DNA from: Loktanella atrilutea
GTDB taxonomy: Bacteria > Pseudomonadota > Alphaproteobacteria > Rhodobacterales > Rhodobacteraceae
Length of the DNA: 64,000 bases
Direction: 5' to 3'
Assembly (NCBI RefSeq): GCF_900128995.1
Contig: NZ_FQUE01000003.1
Location: 124,001 to 188,000 of the forward strand
The position numbers were made by a program, and so were the translations under genes. Of the stretch, positions 47,367-57,324 are shown one piece after another (position 1 is the first letter of the stretch; every line of letters begins with the position of its first letter). The notes under the pieces are model-generated. The model had not been told where the DNA came from and ran no database searches. It was given only the letters and a program-made list of their open reading frames with translations.

Positions 47367-48653
47367 TCAGTTAGCGGTCAGGGAAGCGTCGAGCTTGTCG
47401 GCGGCATCGACGGCAGCGGCGCGGGCCTCGGCCTCGGCTGTCCAGTCGGACATCGCCGTGCGCGCGGATTCGGGCAATGTGGCGATTTCGGCAAGGGCAT
47501 CGTTCAGGCGGCCGCTCCGTAGCGCATCCTCTGCCCGGGACAGGATCGCATCGACACTGTTCCCCTCGCGCGGGGCGACGGAGCGGACGTTGAGCTGATT
47601 ACGCAGGAAGGATCCGAGAGCCCCTGCGCTGTCACCTGCCTCTCCGGCAGATCTGGCGGCGGCGAGCGCGGCGCGGGACGCTTCGGGAAAGGTTTCCCGC
47701 AGGGTTGCGAGCGTCGGCGTGCCTTCGGATACGGCCGTCAGAGCGTCCGGCACGGGATCCGTCAGGGACGACCCGAGGTCGGAAAGGGCGGCCTGCATCG
47801 GTGCACCGCTTTCGATGGAACCCTGGACGCGCGCCAACGCGGCGCGGGCGGTCTCGGTGCGAGCGGCATCGACTGCATCCTGCTGGATCTTTTCGGCCTC
47901 GGCGCGCGTCGCATCGATCTGCGCCTGCAGATCGGCACGCTGCTGTTCGACGGCAGCCTGTTGTTGCGCAAGTGCGTCCTGCTGCGTCTTGATCTCTGCG
48001 CTGATCTGGTCGACGGCCTGTTGCTGGGCCTCTTCCCCAATGGCGGGGGGTTGCTGGGCGGCCTGTGCAACCTGTTCGTTCAGGGCTGCAAAGCGGCTGT
48101 CGACGCGAGCGGACAGATCATCGATCTGCTGGGTCACGCCCGAAAGCTCGGCGGGAGGGGGAAGGTCATTCACCTGCGCCTGCAAGGCATCGATCTGGCT
48201 TTGCAGACCGCTCAGATCGACCTCCTGCGGTTGGCCGAACTGAGTATAGGCGATCCCGTAGCCGATACCGCCGGCGACGATTCCGCCCAACAACAACGGG
48301 AAGAAGCCACCGCTCTGCCGCCGCTCCGAAACTGGCGCAGAATGCTGCGGTGCGGAGCTGTCCGGGTTTCGTATCGTTTCAGTCTCTGCCGGATGCGTTG
48401 TGTCTACATCAGGTTTCGCCGGCTGGGCCGTATCGGTCATAGGCTCTGACGGTGACTTCGGATCGGTTTCGACGGAGGACGCGGCGGCGGTCGGCGGTGC
48501 GGGCTGCACATGAGGTGTCAGCGTCGGCGGCGGCATGGCCGTGACCGCGGCGCCCGGTTCCGGACGTGCCACAGCTTCCGTGACCTGCTCGGTATTCGGT
48601 TTTGCCTTCGGACTGCGTCGCTTTGCCGGTTGAGTCGCCACCAAGTTCACCAT
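47367..48653 (-). CDS. Alphaproteobacterial Mic60/mitofilin homolog
   Basis: 428 aa from ATG 48651-48653. Long disordered Pro/Thr/Ala-rich cytoplasmic start (1-110), a single transmembrane helix (about 116-136, FFPLLLGGIVAGGIGYGIAY), an extended coiled coil (about 142-270, Gln/Ala/Glu-rich) and a C-terminal mitofilin signature. That signature includes FPEASRAALAAARSAG, FLRNQLNVRSVAPREG, SVDAILSRAEDALRSG and LPESAR. Mic60 shapes mitochondrial cristae, and bacterial relatives are linked to intracytoplasmic membranes. The hemD-mic60-hemY-like order is the known alphaproteobacterial context. Confidence 0.88.
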   Translation of the reverse strand: MVNLVATQPAKRRSPKAKPNTEQVTEAVARPEPGAAVTAMPPPTLTPHVQPAPPTAAASSVETDPKSPSEPMTDTAQPAKPDVDTTHPAETETIRNPDSSAPQHSAPVSERRQSGGFFPLLLGGIVAGGIGYGIAYTQFGQPQEVDLSGLQSQIDALQAQVNDLPPPAELSGVTQQIDDLSARVDSRFAALNEQVAQAAQQPPAIGEEAQQQAVDQISAEIKTQQDALAQQQAAVEQQRADLQAQIDATRAEAEKIQQDAVDAARTETARAALARVQGSIESGAPMQAALSDLGSSLTDPVPDALTAVSEGTPTLATLRETFPEASRAALAAARSAGEAGDSAGALGSFLRNQLNVRSVAPREGNSVDAILSRAEDALRSGRLNDALAEIATLPESARTAMSDWTAEAEARAAAVDAADKLDASLTAN

Positions 48654-48725
48654 CCTGTCCTGACCGGACTCGAGGCCCGGCATTCATCATGGAACGTTAG
48701 CCCGCACGGACCCCACCCTCAAGTG

Positions 48726-49427
48726 CTAGTCGTCCGGAGCGGTCAGGCTGCGAAGCACTGCAACCGTCATGTCCCTCATGTGATCTGCGTCGGGATGGCC
48801 TGTGGTCAAGAGTGTTGCAGCATCGAGGCCGCGAAATGCGGCGGCGACGGCGGGGCTGATCGCAACGATATGCAGAGGCGCACGATACGATAGATTGCGC
48901 AGGCCCTGCGCGGACCGGGGCGAGAATATGGGCGCGACGAGCGGAGCATCGCCCTGTGTCGCTTGGTGCAGGGTATCCGGCACGTCGAGGGGCACCTGAT
49001 CGTAGATCTCGATCGTGTCGCAGCGCAGGCCAGCGGCAGTCAGGCGCGCGGCGATGGCGCCACGGCGATGCCGGCCGGCGAGGTGGACGAGACGCCCGCG
49101 CGGGCGCTGTGCAAGGATCAGCCCGACCAGCGCATCTGCGTCGCCGGCGGCGCTGTGCACCGCGTAATGGCGGGCCGCAGCCGCCGCAGCTGTCGCATTG
49201 CCGACGCACCAAGCTGTGCGCCCGTTCCCGTCGGGGGCAAGAACGACGGCCCGCGGAGAGGTGAAAATGATTTGCGATGCGTCGTCCGGGAATTGGTAGG
49301 CAATCGGCACGATCTGCAGGGCCGGAGCGTCGATGACCGGGACGGCGCGTCCCAGCGCTGCGATCACAGATCTGGCGAAGGCCTCTCCGCTGGGGGCGGG
49401 CCGGGTGATGATCAGGATCGGTTCCAT
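48726..49427 (-). CDS. hemD: Uroporphyrinogen-III synthase
   Basis: 233 aa. It has the two-lobed HemD length and weakly conserved landmarks: an N-terminal [14 protein letters not shown] and [23 protein letters not shown], then [18 protein letters not shown] and a C-terminal [14 protein letters not shown]. It cyclises hydroxymethylbilane to uroporphyrinogen III. HemD is poorly conserved in sequence, so the operon context supports the call. hemC is not adjacent. Divergent from tsaD. Confidence 0.85.
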   Translation of the reverse strand: MEPILIITRPAPSGEAFARSVIAALGRAVPVIDAPALQIVPIAYQFPDDASQIIFTSPRAVVLAPDGNGRTAWCVGNATAAAAAARHYAVHSAAGDADALVGLILAQRPRGRLVHLAGRHRRGAIAARLTAAGLRCDTIEIYDQVPLDVPDTLHQATQGDAPLVAPIFSPRSAQGLRNLSYRAPLHIVAISPAVAAAFRGLDAATLLTTGHPDADHMRDMTVAVLRSLTAPDD

Positions 49428-49496
49428 CGCGGCCCATGTTGTCTGGTTGCCATGGCAGTGTTACCTGCAGGCAATCCCAGCGCAACAGGTCGCCCC

Positions 49497-50585
49497 ATGA
49501 CACGGACTATCCTCGGCATCGAGAGCAGCTGCGATGATACCGCCGCAGCGGTGGTGCGGCAATTGGACGGTAAGACGGCAATCCTGTCCTCGATTGTTTT
49601 CGACCAAGGCGTCCTGCACGCAGCCTTCGGCGGCGTGGTGCCAGAGATCGCGGCCAGGGCCCATGCGGAAAAGATCGATCATTGCGTCGAGCAGGCGTTG
49701 GCTCAGGCCGGCGTCGCACTGCGCGACTGCGACGCGATCGCGGTAACGGCGGGGCCGGGGCTGATCGGTGGCGTCCTGTCGGGCGTCATGTGCGCCAAGG
49801 GTCTTGCTGCAGCGACCGGGCTGCCACTGATCGGCGTGAACCACTTGGCAGGACATGCACTTACACCGCGGCTGACTGATGACGTCAATTTTCCCTACCT
49901 TATGCTGCTGGTGTCCGGTGGGCATTGCCAATTCCTGATTGTGCATGACGCCGACCGGTTCAAACGGATCGGCGGCACCATCGACGATGCGCCGGGGGAA
50001 GCCTTTGACAAGACCGCGCGCCTGCTCGGTCTGCCACAGCCTGGAGGGCCGGCGGTGGAGAGGGCGGCCGCGCAGGGCGACCCGAACCGCTTTGCCCTGC
50101 CCCGACCGCTGCTGGACCGCACCGATTGCGACATGAGCTTTTCCGGCCTCAAGACAGCGCTGCTGCGTGCCCGAGATGGCGTGATGACGGCGGACTTGAG
50201 CCTGACCGCCAGCGATCAGGCCGACTTGGCAGCCGGATTTCAGGCTGCAATGACGGACGTGCTGCGAGCAAAGACGGCACGGGCGCTCGATCTTTACGTG
50301 GCGCTGTCTCCAACAGAGCCGGTGTTGGCCGTTGCGGGCGGCGTTGCCGCAAACGGAGCGATCCGGGCGGCGCTGACGGACCTTTGCGCGGAACGCGACG
50401 TGCGCTTCGTGGCACCGCCACTATCCCTTTGCACCGACAACGCCGCAATGATCGCCTTTGCCGGCCTGCACCGGCTGGCGCGGGGCGACAGCGACGACCT
50501 GACCCTGTCAGCCCGCCCGCGCTGGCCGCTGGACGCCACGGCCCCGGCAATGCTGGGATCGGGCAAGAAAGGGGCGAAGGCGTGA
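49497..50585 (+). CDS. tsaD: tRNA N6-adenosine threonylcarbamoyltransferase TsaD
   Basis: 362 aa from ATG 49497; the frame is open further upstream but lies over hem[17 protein letters not shown] begins the ASKHA fold. The metal-binding His pair is in [14 protein letters not shown] (near residue 115), and LVSGGHCQF and [14 protein letters not shown] follow. It transfers threonylcarbamoyl to A37 of ANN-reading tRNAs, together with TsaB, TsaC and TsaE; tsaE lies at 60437. Its stop overlaps the gpsA GTG by 4 nt. Confidence 0.97.
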   Translation: MTRTILGIESSCDDTAAAVVRQLDGKTAILSSIVFDQGVLHAAFGGVVPEIAARAHAEKIDHCVEQALAQAGVALRDCDAIAVTAGPGLIGGVLSGVMCAKGLAAATGLPLIGVNHLAGHALTPRLTDDVNFPYLMLLVSGGHCQFLIVHDADRFKRIGGTIDDAPGEAFDKTARLLGLPQPGGPAVERAAAQGDPNRFALPRPLLDRTDCDMSFSGLKTALLRARDGVMTADLSLTASDQADLAAGFQAAMTDVLRAKTARALDLYVALSPTEPVLAVAGGVAANGAIRAALTDLCAERDVRFVAPPLSLCTDNAAMIAFAGLHRLARGDSDDLTLSARPRWPLDATAPAMLGSGKKGAKA

Positions 50586-51532
50586 TCACCGTCATGGGGG
50601 CCGGCGCCTTCGGCACGGCCCTCGCCGTCGCCTTGGCACGCGACGGGCGGGACGTGACGCTTTGGGCGCGTGATCTGGCGGATATGGCGACCACCCGCAG
50701 GTCGCACCGTTTGCCGGACGTTCTGATCCCAGAGGGCGTGACGATCACCAGTCATCTGCCCGACGCCGGTGAGGCCGATACGGTACTGCTGGCTGTGCCT
50801 GCACAGACCCTGCGCGATGTGTTGATAGCTTACGAGGATGTGCTGCGATCCCGGACGCTGGTTGCCTGCTGCAAGGGGATTGACCTGACCACCCTGACCG
50901 GGCCGGCCGCAACCATTGCACGAACCCTGCCGCAAGCCACCGGTGCGATCCTGACAGGGCCATCCTTTGCTGCTGATATCGCACGTGGCCTGCCAACGGC
51001 GCTGACGCTGGCGTGCGGCAGTGCGCGAACCGGTCTTGCCCTGCAAGAGACGCTATCGACTGGCACACTACGGGTCTATCGCACGACCGATACCATCGGG
51101 GCGGAACTTGGTGGTGCCTTGAAGAATGTGATTGCCATCGCCTGCGGTGTCGCGATCGGGGCGGGGCTTGGCGACAGTGCACGCGCCGCGCTGATGACCC
51201 GCGGCTTTGCCGAGATGCAACGGCTGGCTGCTGCGCTGGGTGCGGATCCGCAGACACTGGCGGGACTGTCAGGGCTGGGCGATCTGGCGCTGACCTGTAC
51301 GTCCGAGCTGTCACGCAACTATCGCTTCGGTCTGGCGTTGGGCGCCGGAGCCAGCATCGATACGACGCTGACGGTCGAGGGGGCGGCAACCTCGCGGGCC
51401 GTGACGCGTCTGGGTCACGAACGCGGAATCGATCTGCCAATCTGCGCCGTCGTTGCCGCATTGACGGACCGTGACATCAGTGTCGAAACTGCATTACAGA
51501 CCCTGTTGTCGCGACCGTTGAAGGAGGAATGA
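50582..51532 (+). CDS. gpsA: Glycerol-3-phosphate dehydrogenase [NAD(P)+]
   Basis: 316 aa starting at GTG 50582. Dinucleotide-binding motif [15 protein letters not shown] at the N-terminus, then [39 protein letters not shown] and the catalytic Lys in [13 protein letters not shown]. The substrate-binding stretch is [16 protein letters not shown] with SRNYRFG. It supplies glycerol-3-phosphate for phospholipids. The tsaD-gpsA-EVE gene order is compact, with a 1-nt gap before the next gene. Confidence 0.97.
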   Translation: MITVMGAGAFGTALAVALARDGRDVTLWARDLADMATTRRSHRLPDVLIPEGVTITSHLPDAGEADTVLLAVPAQTLRDVLIAYEDVLRSRTLVACCKGIDLTTLTGPAATIARTLPQATGAILTGPSFAADIARGLPTALTLACGSARTGLALQETLSTGTLRVYRTTDTIGAELGGALKNVIAIACGVAIGAGLGDSARAALMTRGFAEMQRLAAALGADPQTLAGLSGLGDLALTCTSELSRNYRFGLALGAGASIDTTLTVEGAATSRAVTRLGHERGIDLPICAVVAALTDRDISVETALQTLLSRPLKEE

Positions 51533-51533
51533 C

Positions 51534-51947
51534 GTGGCCTATTGGTTGATGAAGTCCGAACCCGATGTCTTCGGCTGGGACGACCTGGTGGCAAAAGGGA
51601 CATCGGAATGGGATGGCGTGCGCAACTATCAGGCACGCAACTTCATGCGCGATATGAAGGTGGAGGACGAAGTCTTTTTCTATCACTCGCGGACCGGGCT
51701 GGAGATTGTCGGAATCATGGAGGTCGTGGCGCCTGCGCATCCTGACAGCACGGCCGACGATCCGAAGTGGGTCTGCGTCGATGTGCGCGCAGGTCAGCCA
51801 CTGCCGCGCCCCGTGGCGCTCGACCGGATCAAGGCGGATCCGGCGTTGGCTGACATGGTGCTGGTCAAGAACTCCCGGCTGTCGGTGCAGCCGGTCACGG
51901 CTGCAGAGTGGCGACATATCCTGACCCTTGGCGGGCTTCAGTCCTGA
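51534..51947 (+). CDS. EVE-domain protein
   Basis: 137 aa starting at GTG 51534, with GAAGGAGGA upstream. It begins YWLMKSEPDVFGWDDL and contains WDGVRNYQARNFMRDMKVED and VFFYHSR, the standard EVE fold of the PUA-like superfamily. EVE domains bind modified cytosines or other modified bases. The bacterial role of this single-domain form is not established. Its 3' end overlaps the converging FUSC-like gene by 10 nt. Confidence 0.93.
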   Translation: MAYWLMKSEPDVFGWDDLVAKGTSEWDGVRNYQARNFMRDMKVEDEVFFYHSRTGLEIVGIMEVVAPAHPDSTADDPKWVCVDVRAGQPLPRPVALDRIKADPALADMVLVKNSRLSVQPVTAAEWRHILTLGGLQS

Positions 51948-52918
51948 GCCCACAGGGCCTTGATTGCCGCGGGGCGGATCAGCCAAAGACCCACGAGACC
52001 CAAACCAGCCAAGGCTGCCGTCATGACGGCAGCGGCCCCCATCGTCGCCACCCGTTCCCACGCCAGCCTGTCGACGTCAGAGACGAGTGCCAGCACTTCG
52101 AGCACCGCGACGGTCAGGAGAGCCGTAAAAAGGGTATAGTTCGCGGGTAGCACGCGGAACCCAAGCGGCAGGCAGATCGCGCCCAGCGCGATCATCAGCC
52201 ACGTCGCGTCCGACAGCCAAGCAAACCCCAGCGCGACGGCCGTACCAAGGAGCGTGCCGACCGTTCGCTTGACCGTGCGCCCGAACAGGTGACCGTGCGG
52301 CGGTACGCAAAGCACGACGAAGGTCAGCGGGAACCAGAACCCGTGCTGTCCGAACCAGTGCCCCCCGATCCAGACCGAAATCCCCAATCCCGCCGCCAGC
52401 ATGGCGCCAAAGACGAGCGCATAGGCTTCGGAATCTGCCTCTGCCGGTTCATTATTGCCGGATTCGCCAAAGAGTTTCGACACTCCAAGGGCCCAGATCA
52501 TGGCGCCGAGGAAGATGGCAAAAAGCAACGGTTTGTCATCGGCTGGAAAGATCGGACCGGTAAAGACGGTCCAAGTAATCAACGCGCGCATGACGGGCAA
52601 TGCAAAGCCGTAGTAGCCCGCCACTCCGGCCATGATTCCCAAAGCGGTGGCAACCATCAATGCCATGTCGGGCGCGCCAACCGTCAGCAGTCCCGCGAAA
52701 CCCATGACCACCGTTACAAGCCCGCCGATCAGAATGCCGCTGTCCTTGGCCGCTAGATGCGCTGCCAGAGTCGCGATGAAGGCGACGGCGCCAATCCGGC
52801 CAAAGATCAGCACCGCGACGACAGGCGGTCCCATCACCGCAAGACATGTGACGGCGACCGACCGCCAAGGCATCGGGTCGCCGTCGTCGGTGAAACGGTC
52901 GCGCAGGGTCTGGAACAT
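51938..52918 (-). CDS. FUSC-like integral membrane protein
   Basis: 326 aa from ATG 52916-52918. About ten or eleven hydrophobic segments in two sets, separated by a polar acidic loop (about 168-182, FGESGNNEPAEADSEA). PPHGHLFGRTVKRTVGTLLGTAVAL (trimmed view: RTVKRTVGTLLGT) is the region usual for FUSC/aromatic-acid exporter family proteins. It lacks the large cytoplasmic domain of AaeB. Substrate unknown. Convergent with the EVE gene. Confidence 0.75.
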   Translation of the reverse strand: MFQTLRDRFTDDGDPMPWRSVAVTCLAVMGPPVVAVLIFGRIGAVAFIATLAAHLAAKDSGILIGGLVTVVMGFAGLLTVGAPDMALMVATALGIMAGVAGYYGFALPVMRALITWTVFTGPIFPADDKPLLFAIFLGAMIWALGVSKLFGESGNNEPAEADSEAYALVFGAMLAAGLGISVWIGGHWFGQHGFWFPLTFVVLCVPPHGHLFGRTVKRTVGTLLGTAVALGFAWLSDATWLMIALGAICLPLGFRVLPANYTLFTALLTVAVLEVLALVSDVDRLAWERVATMGAAAVMTAALAGLGLVGLWLIRPAAIKALWAQD

Positions 52919-53008
52919 GGAGAGGCCTCTTTCCCGCCGGGACCTAGACCGCGGCGACCGGCAGGCAATCGTCGCCATAACGACCGGCGATACGATCCTC
53001 TGCAGGTG

Positions 53009-53350
53009 TCAGCCGTAGATGCCTTCCTTGCCGAAGTGCTTGGTCAAGAGATAGTAGATGACCGCGCGATACTTGTTGCGGTTGGACCGGCCGTAGGTCT
53101 CGATCGCCTTCTGGATGCCGCCCATCAGTTCGGGACCGTCCGACAGACCCAGTTTTTTCTTCAGGTAGCCATCCTTGATACGCTTCAGCTCTTCTGTGTC
53201 GCTGCCGGCGACGGTACTGGCATCTTCGCTGTAGATCGACGGTCCGCAGCCGATGGTGACCTTGGTCAAAAGGTCCATGTCCGGCGTCATCCCGCATTTG
53301 TCCCTGATATCGGTTGCGTATTTCGCAATCAGGTCATCACGTTTTCCCAT
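53009..53350 (-). CDS. DUF2853 family protein
   Basis: 113 aa from ATG 53348-53350. Begins GKRDDLIAKYATDIRDKCG and ends YYLLTKHFGKEGIYG, both characteristic of DUF2853, a small helical family common in alphaproteobacteria and marine bacteria with no assigned function. No signal peptide or membrane segment. It stands alone, oriented like ahcY upstream, from which it is separated by a strong terminator. Confidence 0.85.
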   Translation of the reverse strand: MGKRDDLIAKYATDIRDKCGMTPDMDLLTKVTIGCGPSIYSEDASTVAGSDTEELKRIKDGYLKKKLGLSDGPELMGGIQKAIETYGRSNRNKYRAVIYYLLTKHFGKEGIYG

Positions 53351-53426
53351 GGCGTCCCCCACGATTTGCAATCGGGCCGTCATTCGGCCCGATCGGAAGC
53401 GTAGGGGCATCACCGCTGCGTGAACA

Positions 53427-53454
53427 AGAAAAAACCGGCCCCGCAAGGCCGGTT
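53427..53454 (-). terminator. Intrinsic terminator of ahcY
   Basis: 8-bp stem AACCGGCC / GGCCGGTT (53433-53440 and 53447-53454), loop CCGCAA, followed on the minus strand by TTTTTTCTT. About 24 nt after the ahcY stop. Confidence 0.9.
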
Positions 53455-53477
53455 CGGTGAAATGCCGGTGTGCGCGG

Positions 53478-54866
53478 TCAGTAGCGGTAATGTTCCGGCT
53501 TGAACGGGCCATCAACGGTTACGCCGATGTAATCCGCCTGATCCTTCTTGAGCTCGGTCAGCTTCACACCGATGCGGGCAAGGTGGAGACGCGCGACTTT
53601 TTCATCGAGTTTCTTGGGCAGGATGTAGACGCCCGGCTGGTATTCTTCGCATTTGGTCCAAAGCTCGATCTGCGCCAACACCTGGTTGGTGAAGGACGCA
53701 GACATAACGAAGGACGGATGGCCCGTGGCATTGCCGAGGTTCAGCAGACGTCCTTCCGAAAGCAGGATGATGCGAGAGCCGGACGGCATCTCTATCATGT
53801 CGACCTGTTCCTTGATGTTCGTCCATTTGTGGTTGCGCAGGGCGGCGACCTGGATCTCGTTGTCGAAGTGACCGATGTTGCCGACGATGGCCATGTCCTT
53901 CATCTCACGCATGTGCTCGATGCGGATGATGTCGCGGTTGCCGGTGGTGGTGATGAAGATGTCGGCGGAATCCACCACATCCTCCAGCAGCACGACCTCG
54001 AACCCGTCCATTGCGGCCTGAAGCGCGCAGATCGGGTCGACCTCGGTCACCTTCACCCGGGCGCCGGCACCGCGCAGGGACGCGGCGGAGCCCTTGCCCA
54101 CGTCGCCGTAGCCGCAAACGACGGCGACCTTGCCGGCCATCATCGTGTCGGTGGCGCGGCGGATGCCGTCGACCAGCGATTCCTTGCAGCCATACTTGTT
54201 GTCGAACTTCGACTTGGTCACTGAATCGTTCACATTGATCGCCGGAAACGGCAACTGGCCCTTCTTGTGCAGGTCATAGAGTCTGTGCACGCCGGTCGTC
54301 GTTTCCTCGGATACGCCCTTGATCGCGTCGCGGGTCTTGGTGAACCAGCCGGGCGACTGCTCCATCCGCTTTTTGATCTGCGCCTTGATGGCTTCCTCTT
54401 CCTCGGACTGCGGCACGGGAATGATTTCTTCGCCTGCCTCGGCGCGGGCGCCCAGCAGGACGTAGAGCGTCGCATCGCCGCCGTCGTCGAGGATCATGTT
54501 CGCCCCCTCGGGAAACTGGAAGGACCGGTCGAGGTAGTCCCAATGTTCCGCAAGGCTCTGTCCCTTGACCGCGAAGACCGGCGTGCCGCCTTCGGCAATC
54601 GCCGCGGCGGCGTGATCCTGCGTTGAGAAGATGTTGCACGAGGCCCAGCGCACGTCGGCGCCCAGCGCTGTCAATGTTTCGATCAACACGGCGGTCTGGA
54701 TCGTCATGTGCAGCGATCCCACGATGCGGGCACCCTTTAAGGGCTTCGCTTCGCCGTATTCCTCGCGGCAGGCCATGAGGCCGGGCATTTCGGTTTCCGC
54801 GATATCCAGTTCCTTGCGACCGTAGGCGGCAAGCCCGATATCCTTCACGACGTAATCGGTGGTCAT
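53478..54866 (-). CDS. ahcY: S-adenosylhomocysteine hydrolase
   Basis: 462 aa from ATG 54864-54866 with AAGGAG 10 nt upstream. NAD-binding [18 protein letters not shown] near residue 245; substrate-binding [30 protein letters not shown] and [14 protein letters not shown]-terminal dimerisation tail ending FKPEHYRY. It has the ~40-residue insert (near 150-190) of the long bacterial form. It splits SAH to adenosine and homocysteine. I see no SAH or SAM riboswitch in the 94-nt leader. Confidence 0.98.
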   Translation of the reverse strand: MTTDYVVKDIGLAAYGRKELDIAETEMPGLMACREEYGEAKPLKGARIVGSLHMTIQTAVLIETLTALGADVRWASCNIFSTQDHAAAAIAEGGTPVFAVKGQSLAEHWDYLDRSFQFPEGANMILDDGGDATLYVLLGARAEAGEEIIPVPQSEEEEAIKAQIKKRMEQSPGWFTKTRDAIKGVSEETTTGVHRLYDLHKKGQLPFPAINVNDSVTKSKFDNKYGCKESLVDGIRRATDTMMAGKVAVVCGYGDVGKGSAASLRGAGARVKVTEVDPICALQAAMDGFEVVLLEDVVDSADIFITTTGNRDIIRIEHMREMKDMAIVGNIGHFDNEIQVAALRNHKWTNIKEQVDMIEMPSGSRIILLSEGRLLNLGNATGHPSFVMSASFTNQVLAQIELWTKCEEYQPGVYILPKKLDEKVARLHLARIGVKLTELKKDQADYIGVTVDGPFKPEHYRY

Positions 54867-54900
54867 GTCACGTGCTCCTTGCACTTCATCTTTGGGCTGT

Positions 54901-54929
54901 CCGATAGCATAGTGGGTGTGGCGAAACAA
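54901..54929 (-). promoter_or_regulatory. Candidate promoter of ahcY
   Basis: Minus strand -35 TTGTTT (54924-54929), 17-nt spacer, -10 TATCGG (54901-54906), giving a leader of about 30 nt before ahcY. Confidence 0.35.
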
Positions 54930-54959
54930 CGAACGTCCTGACGCAGGACCGGGGGCGGC

Positions 54960-55550
54960 ATGAAGACACCACGCGCATGGCAGAGGATGCTGTCGGGACG
55001 CCGCCTTGACCTGCTGGATCCCACGCCCGTGGATATCGAGGTGGCTGACATCGCCCACGGTCTGGCCTTTGTCGCGCGCTGGAACGGGCAGACTTTGGGT
55101 GACTATGCCTATTCAGTCGCCGAACATTCGCTGCTGGTCGAGCAGATCTTTGCACGACAGCAGCCCGCCGCCCCGGCGAAGTGGCGGCTGGCAGCGCTTC
55201 TGCACGACGCGCCGGAATATGTCATTGGCGACATGATCTCTCCGGTGAAGTCGGCTGTGGGCCCCGCCTATGGAGAGCTCGACGCGCGGCTGACCGCAGC
55301 GATCCACTTGCGGTTCGGCCTGCCGGCGCAACTGCCGGTCAAGGTGAAGCGTCAGATCAAGGCCGCCGACCGGGTATCGGCCTGGTTGGAAGCGGTTCAG
55401 ATCGCAGGATTTTCGCAGGTTGAGGCTGACAAGTTCTTTGGCAAGCAGGACACGGAACTGGTCGGAACCCTGACCATCGCCTTGCGTCCCCCCGTCGCCG
55501 TGCGGCAGGACTATACCGACCGCCATGCGGCGCTGTTGAAGGAGATGTGA
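54960..55550 (+). CDS. HD-domain hydrolase (YfbR-like)
   Basis: 196 aa. HD metal motif: His in [13 protein letters not shown], His-Asp in [20 protein letters not shown] and a later Asp in KAADRVSAW. The [10 protein letters not shown] start and the H...HD...D spacing match the YfbR/5'-nucleotidase branch, which dephosphorylates deoxynucleotides. Cytoplasmic. Its TGA overlaps the next ATG by one base, so it is coupled to the GNAT gene. Divergent from ahcY. Confidence 0.88.
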   Translation: MKTPRAWQRMLSGRRLDLLDPTPVDIEVADIAHGLAFVARWNGQTLGDYAYSVAEHSLLVEQIFARQQPAAPAKWRLAALLHDAPEYVIGDMISPVKSAVGPAYGELDARLTAAIHLRFGLPAQLPVKVKRQIKAADRVSAWLEAVQIAGFSQVEADKFFGKQDTELVGTLTIALRPPVAVRQDYTDRHAALLKEM

Positions 55551-56020
55551 TGCTGACCGTCCGACCGATGACCGCCGAAGACGTGCCCGCCTGCGTCGCG
55601 ATCCTGAACGACATCATCGCTCGCGGCGGCAGTACGGCCTACGAAGAACCGTATACCGAGGTCGATTTCGCTGCCCACTACATGGATGAGGCCCCTGTTC
55701 GCATGACGGCCCTCGACGGCGATCGGATTGTGGGATTTCAGGCGGTGTTCGACTACGGCGCTGGGCTTTATTCCATCGGCACGTTCGCCGATCGTCGCGA
55801 TCCGGTGTCCGCTACCGGCCGCACGCTCTTTGCCGCGACGCTGGCAGCGTGTCGGGCGCGGGGTGGTGACGCAATCCTTGCACGTATCACATCCGACAAC
55901 GCGGGGGGCCTCGCGTTCTATAGCCGGATGGGATTACGTGATATCGACGTCATTCCCGGCGATGTCGTGCGCAGGAACGGCACCGTCGTCGACCGGATCG
56001 TGAAACGCTACGATCTGTGA
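55550..56020 (+). CDS. GNAT-family N-acetyltransferase
   Basis: 156 aa. LTVRPMTAEDVPACVAILN begins the fold. The acetyl-CoA loop region is around FADRRDPVSATGRTLFAATL (weak match to the Q/RxxGxG/A pattern), and NAGGLAFYSRMGLRDI is the usual C-terminal motif. Substrate unknown; phosphinothricin-acetyltransferase-like enzymes look similar. It converges on regA with no gap between the stops. Confidence 0.85.
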   Translation: MLTVRPMTAEDVPACVAILNDIIARGGSTAYEEPYTEVDFAAHYMDEAPVRMTALDGDRIVGFQAVFDYGAGLYSIGTFADRRDPVSATGRTLFAATLAACRARGGDAILARITSDNAGGLAFYSRMGLRDIDVIPGDVVRRNGTVVDRIVKRYDL

Positions 56021-56572
56021 TTACTTCGGGCTGCGCTTGGCGAGGATCCGCTGCAGCGTTCGCCGGTGCATATTCAGGCGCCGCGCGGTTTCACTGACAT
56101 TCCGTTCGCACAATTCGTAGACGCGCTGAATGTGTTCCCAGCGCACGCGGTCCGCGCTCATCGGGTTGTCGGGGGGTGGCGGTAGTTCGTCCTTGCGCGC
56201 CAGAAGCGCATTGGTGACATCTGTCGCATCTGCGGGCTTTGCCAGATAATCCGTAGCGCCGATCTTGACCGCCGCGACGGCCGTGGCGATTGCGCCGTAC
56301 CCAGTCAGCACGACGATCCGCGCATCCGGCCGCCGTTCACGCAGCAGTTCGACGACGTCCAACCCGTTGCCATCCTCGAGCCGCAGGTCGACCACGGCGT
56401 AGGCCGGCGGTCGGGCCGTGGCGACCGCGCGCCCTGCCGCCACGGATTCAGCGGTCTCGACCTCGAATCCGCGTTTTTCCATGGCCTTGGCCAGCCGCTT
56501 GACGAAAGCCTCGTCGTCATCGACCAGAAGCAGCGTCCTGTCGGGGCCGAGGTCGAGGGACTCTTGATCCAT
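56021..56572 (-). CDS. regA: Redox response regulator RegA/PrrA
   Basis: 183 aa from ATG 56570-56572. Receiver domain with LLLVDDDEAF and phospho-acceptor Asp62 in AVVDLRLEDGNGLDVV, a proline linker (LPPPPDNP), and a Fis-type helix-turn-helix NVSETARRLNMHRRTLQRIL. It controls photosynthesis, CO2 and N2 fixation and respiration genes in purple bacteria; here it likely tunes respiratory and redox genes. senC and regB lie upstream in divergent arrangement. hvrA, found next to regA in R. capsulatus, is absent. Confidence 0.96.
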   Translation of the reverse strand: MDQESLDLGPDRTLLLVDDDEAFVKRLAKAMEKRGFEVETAESVAAGRAVATARPPAYAVVDLRLEDGNGLDVVELLRERRPDARIVVLTGYGAIATAVAAVKIGATDYLAKPADATDVTNALLARKDELPPPPDNPMSADRVRWEHIQRVYELCERNVSETARRLNMHRRTLQRILAKRSPK

Positions 56573-56622
56573 GAAATTGTCCTTCACGTCTTTGACCTGA
56601 ATTAGGGTCGCAACAGGCGGCG

Positions 56623-57228
56623 TCAACTCGCGTCGATGGCGCAGGATACCTGATCGGCCACCTGCTGGGGCGTATCCTCGCGGCGGAAGAAGGTGGCAAA
56701 GCCGGTGTCCGGCATCATCAGGTAAGTAAAGACCGAGTGGTTCATCAGATAATAGTCCGGGTCATCATCGCCGCGTCCGTAGACGACGCGGTAGGCCTCG
56801 GCCGCCTGCCTGATCTGCTCGGCACTGCCGGTCAGGCCGACCATTTTGTCGGAAAAGTTCTGCACGTAGTCACCCATCACCTCTGGCGTATCCCGTTCAG
56901 GGTCGATGGTGATAAAGACGGGCTTGGCGCTGTAGCCCTTCTCCGCCAGAAGATCGACGGCTGCGGCGTTGCGGGCATTATCGATCGGGCAGACGTCGGG
57001 ACAGAAACTGTAGCCGAAATAGATCAGTGATGGTTCCGTGATGACATCCTTGTCTGACACCGTCTTGCCAGTGGTATCGACGAGTGTGAAAGGTCCCCCG
57101 ATCGCCCCGCCGGCCACGGCAGAGGTAAAGCACTGTCCCATGTCGCCACGACCGAGCGTCACGAGGTACGTCACACCAACGACGGCAATGGTCGCAAGGC
57201 TGGCAAGCAGGGCGATCAGACGGGTCAT
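56623..57228 (-). CDS. senC: SenC/PrrC (Sco1-type copper chaperone)
   Basis: 201 aa from ATG 57226-57228. N-terminal transmembrane anchor (about 3-25), then a periplasmic thioredoxin-like Sco domain with copper ligands CPDVC (in FGYSFCPDVCPIDNAR) and His in NHSVFTYLM. It delivers copper for cytochrome oxidase assembly and is linked to RegB signalling. Same direction as regA with 50 nt between them; divergent from regB, the classical regB-senC-regA layout. Confidence 0.95.
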   Translation of the reverse strand: MTRLIALLASLATIAVVGVTYLVTLGRGDMGQCFTSAVAGGAIGGPFTLVDTTGKTVSDKDVITEPSLIYFGYSFCPDVCPIDNARNAAAVDLLAEKGYSAKPVFITIDPERDTPEVMGDYVQNFSDKMVGLTGSAEQIRQAAEAYRVVYGRGDDDPDYYLMNHSVFTYLMMPDTGFATFFRREDTPQQVADQVSCAIDAS

Positions 57229-57324
57229 CGGCAAATCCTTTGCAAAGCGCCGCATTGATCGCGCATCGCGCCCTCCGTAACAATGGGCTACCCGTGCACA
57301 TTCCCTTGATTCTCGGACTGGACG

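Noticed and set aside
54867-54959. Possible SAM or SAH riboswitch before ahcY
   Set aside because: The leader is short and I could not fold a structure matching known SAH or SAM classes; only a plain promoter is visible.
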